Assembly (NCBI GenBank): GCA_910584725.1
Contig: CAJUBE010000002.1
Coordinates: forward strand, 124,001-188,000
Origin: an uncultured Lachnospiraceae bacterium
Lineage (GTDB): Bacteria; Bacillota; Clostridia; Lachnospirales; Lachnospiraceae
Direction of reading: 5' to 3'
DNA length: 64,000 nt
The notes beneath the pieces are model-generated. The model was not told the DNA's origin and ran no database searches. It worked only from the letters and a program-made list of their open reading frames with translations. The position numbers and the translations under genes are program-made. This document shows, one piece after another, positions 51,810-60,536 of the stretch. Numbering within the stretch: the stretch's first letter is position 1; the number at the start of each line of letters is the position of its first letter.

Positions 51810-53894
51810 TTATAGCATATCTGTTATTTCTGTCATGCGATTGAAAAACGGATCTTCCACCTTTAAATTTAAAAAATCCAAATCCGTAATTTCTATTCCA
51901 TGCACTAATGACAAAAGGAGCTCGTCCAACTTCTTATTAATCTTTCTGGCAGATATGGGACACAGCTTCAAATATTCCCTAAAGTATCCCCTAATCCCTT
52001 CCTGCGCCTCCTGAAAGCATCTGATATCACTTTCTTTACGAGTTTCTTCTGTATACACTGGTCTGCCATTTCCGTCAAATTCTTTGACCGAAGGCATGGG
52101 TGCCGTCAGCATTGTCTCTAAAATATAATAGTCTCGAAAAATCACGCTGCTATTCATCTCTTCTGTGTCATAAAAAGAAATAATATCTAAATTCTTTCCC
52201 TTCATCTGTTCCTGATCCAGACGCAAAAAATATATCCCTTTCAAATGCTGCTCCATCAGCCTGCCAATATACATCTGAGTCGTACCCCTCGCCACAAAAT
52301 CAAAGAAACCTGTTATGCCCTTCTTTATACCCAACTGTTCAATATATGTATAATAATTCTTTCTGTTTACCGCCGCCCGCTCCAAAATCTCCTGCCGGTA
52401 ATCCAGTAATCCCGTCCTCTCATTTTCCTGATTCTCTATATTTACCCGAATTCCAAACCTCTCCTCAAGTTGCTTAAACAAGCTTCCGCTGAACTTCATG
52501 CTCTCCACATACCTGATATCCTCTTCATTCTCCATGCCTGCCCGAATCGCTGCCATCCGTGATGTCAGGAAATAAACAGAAGAGATCTGATTACAGAGTT
52601 CATCATACAACTGCTTGACCAGATAGCCATCTCTGGCACAAAAAAGAATATTTTCAAGCTGGTGTTTATCTGCCTGCTCACGAAACCACATAACAAAATC
52701 ACAAATCATAGGCGCAAAAAAGATATAACCGATATCATAAGCTGCAGAGACCGCAATCCGACACGCCTCTGTCTCAAACTGAAACGGACTGTTAAAAACA
52801 TTTGCCACAAACATACCAATTCTGATTCTGTCCGACAGGCATTCCGTATAGTCCCACAATCCCATATAGCCCGTCTGCTCAAGAAAATCTATTCCGCTGT
52901 AAAGCCTGCAGGTACTGATACCGCTTTTTTCCGCATACTCCACATCAGCCGCTACATCATCTCCAATATGGCAGTATGACCATGCATCCGCCTCCTCCTT
53001 GTATTCCCGAAAAAGTCCCTGCTGTTTACCCTTTCCGTATTCACAGGAAACAAAGACATCCGTGTAGCGGGTAATACCACACTGTCTCAATATACGTACA
53101 ATCTGCTTTTTATTATAATAGGAGTCGGACACAATATAGATTTTCTTCCCCTGCCTCTCCAAATCTGAAAGCAACCTGCAGACCTCCCTGCGCGGAACCA
53201 ATAACCCGCAGTCGATTTCCCATTCCATCACCGCCATCTGCTCCGGTTCAATCTCAACTATACCATATGTATGCTTCATATGGGAATAAATTTCAGAAAG
53301 CTTCGGCGCACGCTCCCTGGACAACTCCTTTTCACTTGCCATCCGTTTTGCCGGAAAGTCTTCAATTACAATCCCATGCTGTCTCAACCTGTCGTCCACC
53401 AATTCAAATACATCCGACTGAAACAATACTTTGCGCATAATCAGCGTATCAAACAAATCAAAGCTGACGACATCATATGTCAAAGCTTTTTGCATCACCT
53501 GACTCTTTGTATAACCTGATACCTCCTTAAAATTATATACAGCACGCCGCACATCACAGAGGTCGTTGCCCCTTATATCAAACAAAGCAATCTGTTTTTC
53601 CCGACATATTCCGCCAATCCGTCTCGCTATCGCACGGCACGAGCCCGGACGTGCCGCTACCAAAATCAGCTTGACAGAAGCTTCCACTGCGCATTCCATA
53701 GAGATGATCGGTTTCCCATACAAATTTCCACTGTTTTGATAACTATCCAACAGCCCGACTACTTGAAATGATTCTCCAATCTCACCGAGAATCCGTTCCG
53801 TCTCTATGCTCAATCCATAAATTGCAATTTTACAGCCCTTGTATTCTGATAATATCCTCTGCAAATCAAACACTGCTATCTCTCTATCTCCCAT
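51810..53894 (-). CDS. COG5610-like HAD-family protein with N-terminal Rossmann-like domain
   Basis: A 694-residue protein. Residues ~20-110 are a small Rossmann-like domain (CKIAIYGLSIETERIL, VVGLLDSYQ, LILVAARP). A HAD domain follows with the nucleophile region VVSFDLFDTLI (Asp146, Asp149), KKIYIVSDSYY and CHIGDDVAADVEYAEKSGI. The C-terminal ~340 residues, with ILFCARDGYLVKQLYDEL and FFDFVARGTTQMYIGRLM, are of the type seen with COG5610 hydrolases in glycan loci. It may be a sugar phosphatase or transferase. The following frame is a remnant of another gene. Confidence 0.78.
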   Translation of the reverse strand: MGDREIAVFDLQRILSEYKGCKIAIYGLSIETERILGEIGESFQVVGLLDSYQNSGNLYGKPIISMECAVEASVKLILVAARPGSCRAIARRIGGICREKQIALFDIRGNDLCDVRRAVYNFKEVSGYTKSQVMQKALTYDVVSFDLFDTLIMRKVLFQSDVFELVDDRLRQHGIVIEDFPAKRMASEKELSRERAPKLSEIYSHMKHTYGIVEIEPEQMAVMEWEIDCGLLVPRREVCRLLSDLERQGKKIYIVSDSYYNKKQIVRILRQCGITRYTDVFVSCEYGKGKQQGLFREYKEEADAWSYCHIGDDVAADVEYAEKSGISTCRLYSGIDFLEQTGYMGLWDYTECLSDRIRIGMFVANVFNSPFQFETEACRIAVSAAYDIGYIFFAPMICDFVMWFREQADKHQLENILFCARDGYLVKQLYDELCNQISSVYFLTSRMAAIRAGMENEEDIRYVESMKFSGSLFKQLEERFGIRVNIENQENERTGLLDYRQEILERAAVNRKNYYTYIEQLGIKKGITGFFDFVARGTTQMYIGRLMEQHLKGIYFLRLDQEQMKGKNLDIISFYDTEEMNSSVIFRDYYILETMLTAPMPSVKEFDGNGRPVYTEETRKESDIRCFQEAQEGIRGYFREYLKLCPISARKINKKLDELLLSLVHGIEITDLDFLNLKVEDPFFNRMTEITDML

Positions 53895-53909
53895 AATTTT
53901 AGAAACTTC

Positions 53910-55052
53910 TCAGGCTTTTCTAAACTCTTCTGAAAACCACAATATTTTCCGATCATCTATTCCATTATCAACCAGATAGCGCCTAATCGTTTCCGCTGTG
54001 CTCTGTACCGTATTGGCTATCAAAATAAAATCATATTCGGGAACCTTCAAAATTTCATTCGGAGCATCTACAGCCAATCCCTTTTCTCTATAAATTTCAT
54101 ACTTCTGATCCAGCCACAAAACAATACGTATTTCCTTTTTCCTCATAAGATATCTATGTATTTTCTGCCCTAATACACCTGCGCCATAAATGACTACCTT
54201 ACTTCCCGCCGCAATTCCCCCATAGGGCACTAACACTTTTTCATCAAAATAGGATATTTGGTGCATAAACAACAGATATTTCCTATATTGCCGTAGTTGC
54301 GGTTCCATGACTTCCCATACATTTTTTTCTTTAAACACTTTCCCCAAATGCGCGAAAAGCAATCCGTATATATCTTCTTTATCTTCTCGTTCCTTTTTAG
54401 TCATACTATCCGAATGTTGTACATAATGATACGCACAAACATCCAAAATGACTATCTTTTCCGCCTCCAACACACTAGGGTAGACGACTGCCGCGTCTTC
54501 TCCAATAACGATACGATCATCAACGCACATCTGCGTCTTCCTAAGAATTTCTCTTTTAAATAGCTTTGTAACCAAATGCGGCTGAATACCGTATTCAAAA
54601 AAACGTCCTGAGTAAAGTAATGTTGGAAGAAGCATTTCCCTTGTATATATCCCTATCGGGAAGTTATCCTTTACCTTTCTGCTATCCTTCCCGATATCAT
54701 GCGAATGACCTGACAAAACCATATCCGCACCTGTTTTTGCCTGTGCTAATACCATCTTTTCGTAATAGTCGGGTTCTATCCAGTCATCGCTGTCAACATA
54801 ACCCACAAGTTCCCCTGTTGCCGCTTCAAGCCCGGTTTTCCTCGCTGAGACAAGTCCACCGTTTTCCTTATGGATCACTTTCACACGGTAGTCTGTCACC
54901 GCATATTCGTCGCAGGCTTTCCCACAAAGATACGAAGAGCCATCATCCACAAGAATGACTTCCAAATCCCTGTAGGTCTGATTTAAAATACTTCCTACAC
55001 ACTGTTCTAAATACTCTGACGTATTATAGATTGGCACGATTACGCTGATCAT
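53910..55052 (-). CDS. Glycosyltransferase family 2 with C-terminal Rossmann-like domain
   Basis: A 380-residue protein. The GT-A domain (1-~220) has VIVPIYNTSEYLEQCVGSIL, VILVDDGS and the metal motif YVDSDDWI. After a helical linker, residues ~275-375 form a small Rossmann-like domain (SKVVIYGAGVLGQKIHRYL, IVLWLDQKY, YDFILIANT) of the kind shared by its neighbours. GAGGTG precedes the ATG. The donor sugar is unknown. Confidence 0.87.
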   Translation of the reverse strand: MISVIVPIYNTSEYLEQCVGSILNQTYRDLEVILVDDGSSYLCGKACDEYAVTDYRVKVIHKENGGLVSARKTGLEAATGELVGYVDSDDWIEPDYYEKMVLAQAKTGADMVLSGHSHDIGKDSRKVKDNFPIGIYTREMLLPTLLYSGRFFEYGIQPHLVTKLFKREILRKTQMCVDDRIVIGEDAAVVYPSVLEAEKIVILDVCAYHYVQHSDSMTKKEREDKEDIYGLLFAHLGKVFKEKNVWEVMEPQLRQYRKYLLFMHQISYFDEKVLVPYGGIAAGSKVVIYGAGVLGQKIHRYLMRKKEIRIVLWLDQKYEIYREKGLAVDAPNEILKVPEYDFILIANTVQSTAETIRRYLVDNGIDDRKILWFSEEFRKA

Positions 55053-55059
55053 GTCGCTA

Positions 55060-56220
55060 TCACCTCAATTGTTCTGCTGCCGTAACGGGATAATTCCTGC
55101 AATCCTTCCCACGGCATTTTGCACACATTTCCAAATACCCCTTTTCAGAATATCCCAAATTGTATTCCAACAGGATACGCCTTCCCAAATCACCTTCCGT
55201 CAAAGATTCCAAATCCAAAAAATCGTCTTCTCCGATATGATATCCCAAATTATCCGACACAGTTCTCGCCATCACACAATAGTAAAGCTTTCCGTTTCTC
55301 GTTTCCCTGCAGGGCGTCATACATTGATCAAATTTCTGTATCAGTTGCTCTGCACTCTCCTCCTGCAATGTATCCGAAAAACCATAGTCCCACCATACTT
55401 CTTCCGCTTTTCCAAGATAATAACCAACGTCCGCCTCTGAAAGTATCTTATCTAGCTTATCATACTGCCCCTGCAAAGCCGGAATTGCTTTCACATAATT
55501 GGATATTCTGAAAAATACCCTATGCTTTTTGCAACAATTCAGCAGAGCCCGATCTGGCGTAATCGTTCCATTTGTCGTAATACTAAAGGTACCAATCTTA
55601 TCCCGGTATTTTTCCCCAATATATTCCACCGCCTCTTTCAAATACCGATACAGCAAAGGTTCTCCGCCAATCAGGACAAATTCATGAATATAATCAATCT
55701 TCGAAAAAAGAGTGTCGGCTGAAACATATACTTCTTCCAGTTTCATATCTTCCGCATTTCTGCTTACCGCCCAACAACCGTGTGCACATTTTGCACAGCT
55801 TAATGTACACCTCTCTGTCACACAGATTTGCGCCAGATTCATAAATAAAAGATCCTTCTTTTGAAACAGCAGCAAAGGCAGTATCTTATGCAGAAAAATC
55901 CCGGACAGATAATACTTACAATTATTTTCCTGAAGTTGTCTGCTTATCTCCGCTTCATTTGCTTCATTAGCGGCAACAACAATCGTCCCGCCATTTCCAT
56001 TTTCCAGAAACCATTGGTAGGAATATACCGGTTGCCCACAAAAGCCATTGTTTTGTTTTTGCACATTGTTATCAATAAATCCGGCAAACATCTGAAAATG
56101 GGATAAGGTTACATACAAACCGCGCCCGATGTCCCCCGCGCCAAATACATAAAATTTCCCCGACTCCGGCTGTTGTAGCTGATATGCCTTCAGTTCTTCT
56201 CCTTTATTCACCCATTTCAT
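55060..56220 (-). CDS. Radical SAM enzyme with N-terminal Rossmann-like domain
   Basis: A 386-residue protein. Residues ~20-115 form the small Rossmann-like domain (KFYVFGAGDIGRGLYVTL, FAGFIDNN, TIVVAANE). The radical SAM core carries the iron-sulphur motif Cys138-x3-Cys142-x2-Cys145 in ERCTLSCAKCAHGC, FVLIGGEPLLYRY for SAM, and TFSITTNGTI. C-terminal cysteines (CMTPC; CAKCRGKDC) suggest an auxiliary cluster of the SPASM type. It could modify a sugar, a lipid or a peptide in this pathway. The gene overlaps the upstream GT4 by 17 bp. Confidence 0.85.
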   Translation of the reverse strand: MKWVNKGEELKAYQLQQPESGKFYVFGAGDIGRGLYVTLSHFQMFAGFIDNNVQKQNNGFCGQPVYSYQWFLENGNGGTIVVAANEANEAEISRQLQENNCKYYLSGIFLHKILPLLLFQKKDLLFMNLAQICVTERCTLSCAKCAHGCWAVSRNAEDMKLEEVYVSADTLFSKIDYIHEFVLIGGEPLLYRYLKEAVEYIGEKYRDKIGTFSITTNGTITPDRALLNCCKKHRVFFRISNYVKAIPALQGQYDKLDKILSEADVGYYLGKAEEVWWDYGFSDTLQEESAEQLIQKFDQCMTPCRETRNGKLYYCVMARTVSDNLGYHIGEDDFLDLESLTEGDLGRRILLEYNLGYSEKGYLEMCAKCRGKDCRNYPVTAAEQLR

Positions 56221-57631
56221 AGTGTATCAGCTCCCTCCAAAATTGATAGTGCTTGTCCATACTGCATTTTTCTTTCAGCTCCATATGAGCCTTCGTTCCC
56301 TTATCCGACAGCAAAATTCTATTTTGCTCGAGATATTCTATTCTGTCCGCTATCGTTTCATAATCTCCTATCGAAACAATATAACCGTTTTCCCCGTCAC
56401 AAATATCATCATTTACACCGGAAGTATCGGTTACGATCGGCACTGCGCCATTTGCCATAGCCTCCGCGATGGAACGCGACCGGCCTTCAAAGTCCGCCAT
56501 ATTAACGCAAATATCCTTATCTCTCCAGAAACTGCCTATTCCCTGCTTATCCAAGACACCTACCAATCTAACCTTCTCCTGTAAATGTCTGCTGGCAATA
56601 AATTCCTGCATTTTATCCTCATAATCACCTTCTCCGGCAAGTTCAAAATAATAGTTTACTTTTCGTTTTTCCAAAGTCTCTATCAGTTTCTCCATCAAAT
56701 CCATTCGTTTCTGAGAAACAACAATTCTGCCGGCATATCCCAATCTAATCGGCTTCGTTCTTTCCGTTGTATATAATCGTGTAAGATTCTGTGGGCAATT
56801 GACCGGACATATCATGGTATGTACACGTTCCTCCTCAACTCCCCGTTTTATCATTTCCCTCGTAATATCCGAACTGACACATACATACGCGTCTACACAT
56901 TCCCGAAAATCTATGTATTCCTGATAAATATTTTCCGTTGCATTTCTAATGCCCGAAATAATTTTGATTTTATCCGGATATGCCTCTTTCACAATCTTCC
57001 CTGCAAAGACTTCATATGGATAACTTGTCACAAGAACGCATGGTAAACATTTTTTTAAACACATGATTATCTTTCTTATGTTGTCTACACTGTTTATGTT
57101 TCTTATGTCAATGTCTGCATATAACATATGATTTTCTAATGCAGCGTTCACATTATCACTATTTCCCGGAGATAAAATATATGTATATTCATTTTTTTCC
57201 TCCAGGAACTTCATGCAGATGTCTTTTGTCCATTCCTGAACGCCGCCAAGAACCATGCCACCCAGACACGCAAAAATGACAGAATTTTCCTTCCCATATA
57301 CAGGTGCATTGCCGAATAAATCGGAGAAATCTGCTGCCGCATATATTTCCTGAATTAACCTGCTATATGATATCTCCCGGACTTTTCCCTTTAAAATATC
57401 TCCTATGCTGCTTCTGATACTTTCTGTATGAAACATTGGCGTGATACATATAGTTGCCTCATCCATATCCCTTAAGACATCGGGCGATTTTATTTGATGA
57501 CTACCGATATATGTACCCCAAAACTCCCGTTTGCCATCCACTACCACGCCAATCTTCCAATTGCAGGAATCCATAAGCGATATTAGATTTCTCCCCCGTT
57601 CTCCGGCGCCGTAAATAACCAAATTTTCCAT
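56204..57631 (-). CDS. Glycosyltransferase family 4 with N-terminal Rossmann-like domain
   Basis: A 475-residue protein. It starts straight with the Rossmann-like domain (ENLVIYGAGERGRNLISL, IGVVVDGK, ATICITPMF; to about 115). The GT4 part follows, with CLGGMVLGGVQEWTKDIC as the acceptor-side glycine motif, RLGYAGRIVVSQKRMDLMEKLI and the donor motif FEGRSRSIAEAMANGAVP. I use the ATG at 57631 (AGGAA seven bases upstream); a frame start at 57694 would lie inside the asparagine-synthase-like gene. Donor sugar unknown. Confidence 0.87.
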   Translation of the reverse strand: MENLVIYGAGERGRNLISLMDSCNWKIGVVVDGKREFWGTYIGSHQIKSPDVLRDMDEATICITPMFHTESIRSSIGDILKGKVREISYSRLIQEIYAAADFSDLFGNAPVYGKENSVIFACLGGMVLGGVQEWTKDICMKFLEEKNEYTYILSPGNSDNVNAALENHMLYADIDIRNINSVDNIRKIIMCLKKCLPCVLVTSYPYEVFAGKIVKEAYPDKIKIISGIRNATENIYQEYIDFRECVDAYVCVSSDITREMIKRGVEEERVHTMICPVNCPQNLTRLYTTERTKPIRLGYAGRIVVSQKRMDLMEKLIETLEKRKVNYYFELAGEGDYEDKMQEFIASRHLQEKVRLVGVLDKQGIGSFWRDKDICVNMADFEGRSRSIAEAMANGAVPIVTDTSGVNDDICDGENGYIVSIGDYETIADRIEYLEQNRILLSDKGTKAHMELKEKCSMDKHYQFWRELIHYEMGE

Positions 57632-57633
57632 AA

Positions 57634-59529
57634 TCAATTTCCTGCTCCGCTCATCCACTCGCGATACCATTTCTGATAAATAAAAAATGTCCACATAATA
57701 CCAAAATGGCCCTTCATTTTCCTCTCTTTTTCAGGCTTCAAATAATCCCGGACAATTTCTGCCGTGTACTCCGGATGAAACAGTCCCTGTCTGCGGAGAT
57801 ACTCCGGACTGCTCAGTTCCAGCAGCTCGTCTTTTAAGTATGTATTTAACAATCGCTCCGCCGGAATATTAAAACCGGATTTCGGTCTGTCCACCAGTTC
57901 TTTTGGCACATATTCATACAAAACATCCCTCAAAATACGCTTTCCGCCATCTCCCTGCATCTTAAACTGATACGGCATTCGAAATACATATTCCATAACC
58001 TTCTTGTCGTAAATAGGACAGCGTCGCTCAATTCCTGCACGTACAGTCGCGCTATCCTCTTTTAAGAGTTCCAGCTCTACCGTATAAGAATCCAAATCCA
58101 CAAGGCTTCTTCTCGCGCCATAATTCTTTTCCGGATATCTGTCTTCTATTTCAAAATAGAAACTATTGTTTTCAACCGGCTGGTCAAGCATTCTCTTAAT
58201 TGTATGAAACATATCATCGGCACCAATCTGCGTCGCCGCCTTCTTGTTTTGATCCATTGCGACAAGCCTGAGGTTAAAAGGAAGATTATTTAACGCTTTT
58301 ATATTCTTAAGCAGAGGAACTTTTCTGCTATAATAGATAATCTTCCCTGCCAGCGCATGTTTCTGCGCCTCGTCCAGCGCCGCATAAATACTAAGTCCGC
58401 CCATAAAGAGCTCGTCCCCGCCAATCCCCGTTAAAATAATATCGTTATCTTTCTTTGCCTCAGATGCCATTACAATTGTCGGAATTACAGCATAGTCAGC
58501 AATGGGAAGCGCATTGTTCTTCACGGAACGTTCCAGAGTATCCAGCATTTCCATGTCACTGATACACAGGTTTCTATGCTCTGTACCCAGATGATTCGCT
58601 ACACGCTCCGCATACCTGCGTTCGTCGAACGCTGCATCTTCAAACCCCATACAGTATGTCCGTATTTTTTGAATAGAATTTTCCTGCATCAATGCGCACA
58701 CCATGGAAGAATCATAACCGCCGCTCAAAAACGCCCCTGCCTTACCTGTTCCTTCCATTCTTTTTCTGACAGCTTCTTTCAGCAGCAAATTTAATTCATA
58801 TTTCGCTTCGTCATAATCTGTCACTAATTTCTTCTGACCTTCTGTGTATGCCTGTCCGATTGTCCAATATGCGTGTTCCGACAACGCCCCGTTTTGTATT
58901 TTTATGTAGTGTCCCTTTTTTACCTTATATATATCTTTAAATGACGTGTCCGGTTCCTGAAAATACCAATGATAAAGAAAAGAGGGTAGTATATTGATAT
59001 TTACTTCCTTTTTTATCTGAGGAAACGTCAAAATTGCCTGTATCTCTGATCCAAAAACAATATTATGTCTGGCATCATAATGATAATACAACGGCTTTTT
59101 CCCCATATGATCCCGGCAGAGATACAATGTATTATCCTGACGGTCAAAAATCACCATTGCAAACATACCGTCTATGCGATTCAGAAAGTCGATTCCCCAT
59201 TTCAAATATGCTGCTGTCAGCACCTCCGCAATACCCTTCCCTCTCCACGGGAAGCCGGACAGTTCCTTCTTTAACGCGTCAACATTATATATGGAACCGT
59301 CATACGCCAGTAAGATTCTCCGATCTTCCGACCATAATGGCTGCACACTTTCCTGTATACAATCCTGAACGTTTAATTTATTATAGGCAATCCCCAGGCT
59401 GCCTGCCGCCGTCTGTACATGCTCTTCCTTATATCCGTCCGGCCCACGATGCTGCAGTTTTACGCTCATCGCTTTAAGGCATCCCGCATTTACGTTGTCT
59501 TTATGATAAAACCCACAAATTCCAGCCAT
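57634..59529 (-). CDS. Asparagine-synthase-like protein lacking the glutaminase cysteine
   Basis: A 631-residue AsnB-type protein. The N-terminal Ntn domain keeps LQHRGPDGYKE and other features, but the first residues are MAGICGF, so the nucleophile Cys2 of active glutaminases (MCGICG) is Ala. The synthetase domain has the PP-loop LSGGYDSSMV and GIGGDELFMGGL. It can probably not use glutamine; free ammonia or a different amine would be the nitrogen source, or the chemistry is adenylation followed by another transfer. GGGGAGG precedes the ATG. Such proteins in glycan loci amidate uronic acids or other carboxylates. Confidence 0.87.
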   Translation of the reverse strand: MAGICGFYHKDNVNAGCLKAMSVKLQHRGPDGYKEEHVQTAAGSLGIAYNKLNVQDCIQESVQPLWSEDRRILLAYDGSIYNVDALKKELSGFPWRGKGIAEVLTAAYLKWGIDFLNRIDGMFAMVIFDRQDNTLYLCRDHMGKKPLYYHYDARHNIVFGSEIQAILTFPQIKKEVNINILPSFLYHWYFQEPDTSFKDIYKVKKGHYIKIQNGALSEHAYWTIGQAYTEGQKKLVTDYDEAKYELNLLLKEAVRKRMEGTGKAGAFLSGGYDSSMVCALMQENSIQKIRTYCMGFEDAAFDERRYAERVANHLGTEHRNLCISDMEMLDTLERSVKNNALPIADYAVIPTIVMASEAKKDNDIILTGIGGDELFMGGLSIYAALDEAQKHALAGKIIYYSRKVPLLKNIKALNNLPFNLRLVAMDQNKKAATQIGADDMFHTIKRMLDQPVENNSFYFEIEDRYPEKNYGARRSLVDLDSYTVELELLKEDSATVRAGIERRCPIYDKKVMEYVFRMPYQFKMQGDGGKRILRDVLYEYVPKELVDRPKSGFNIPAERLLNTYLKDELLELSSPEYLRRQGLFHPEYTAEIVRDYLKPEKERKMKGHFGIMWTFFIYQKWYREWMSGAGN

Positions 59530-59550
59530 CTATATGTGTCCTCCCCAACG

Positions 59551-60519
59551 CTATCTCTTATATGCTTCAATCAAATATCCAAAGCAAAGTGTTTCTGCCG
59601 AAACAGAATCTGCTCCTGACAACTCGGTCATAATTTTTACCGCCTTAGACAAAATGCTCACCTGTTCCTCATCAAGATGCGTATTACAATATTGTTCAGC
59701 CATCTCAACTGTCCTAAATAATTCCTGCGCCATATATTTAAAATAATCACCGTCTGGTGTCAGCTCGCATATTTCAAATCCGTGTGCTCCTAAATGCTCC
59801 CTGTACCAAAATTCACTGAAACCGTTTACAAAATAATATGGCGCCATATGTGTCAAAGAACAAAACGGGGCAGTCAAAATCAATTCTCCTCCCGGCTTTA
59901 AAACCCTCGCAATTTCTTTCACCGCAGGTACCGGATCTTTTAAGTGCTCAAACACCTCCGTACATAAAACCACATCCACAGAATCATTTTCCAGCGGCAT
60001 GTCGATAATATCGCATACAATGTTTACTTTTGAGGTATCCCACTTAAGTTCTTCTGAAATTCCCTTTCTACATTCCGTCGGGTCATATTTTCCAAAATCC
60101 TGTGCAATATATTTCAAATGTCTGCAAAATGGCGCATACTGCTGTTCTCCTGCCCCGGCATCAAGCAGTACTTTCCCTGCCTCGATTTTTTCGAGCTTTT
60201 CCACAACCCATTCATGTCTAATATGCCTGAAATCTCCCCATACATCATCAAAGGAGATAATTTGAGACTCACATATCCTGCCTTTCAGCACATGCAGAAT
60301 ATCCCTTTTTATTTCTGCAAAAAGCTTATGGCTCGTCACATATATATAATCAAAAGAAATTTCAGCTATATCTGCCGGCCTGACATATAAGGGCATATCA
60401 TATTCATTCCTGTCGCTGTATCCCACAACATCAAATTCACTCTTTATAAAGCTTTTCTGTTTCTCATATTCATATCCGAGCCCATAAATCACAACTCTTT
60501 TTCCATAATAATCCTTCAC
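59551..60519 (-). CDS. SAM-dependent methyltransferase with N-terminal Rossmann-like domain
   Basis: A 322-residue protein. It opens with the shared domain (KRVVIYGLGYEYEKQ, VVGYSDRNE, FDYIYVTSH) to about residue 95; then a class I methyltransferase with VLLDAGAGEQQYAPF, VDVVLCTEVFEHLKDP and EIARVLKPGGELILTAPF. I choose GTG at 60519: GGAGG lies six bases upstream, it clears the preceding stop by 17 bp and gives the same short lead to the Rossmann motif as in its neighbours. Substrate probably a sugar hydroxyl or carboxyl. Confidence 0.83.
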   Translation of the reverse strand: MKDYYGKRVVIYGLGYEYEKQKSFIKSEFDVVGYSDRNEYDMPLYVRPADIAEISFDYIYVTSHKLFAEIKRDILHVLKGRICESQIISFDDVWGDFRHIRHEWVVEKLEKIEAGKVLLDAGAGEQQYAPFCRHLKYIAQDFGKYDPTECRKGISEELKWDTSKVNIVCDIIDMPLENDSVDVVLCTEVFEHLKDPVPAVKEIARVLKPGGELILTAPFCSLTHMAPYYFVNGFSEFWYREHLGAHGFEICELTPDGDYFKYMAQELFRTVEMAEQYCNTHLDEEQVSILSKAVKIMTELSGADSVSAETLCFGYLIEAYKR

Positions 60520-60536
60520 AACCAACCTCCGTCTGA

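Noticed and set aside
51810..51812. Stop-codon readthrough joining the HAD protein to the DUF4422 tail
   Set aside because: The stop is TAA with no sign of a stimulatory element, the tail belongs to a different family and its composition differs; a gene remnant is simpler.
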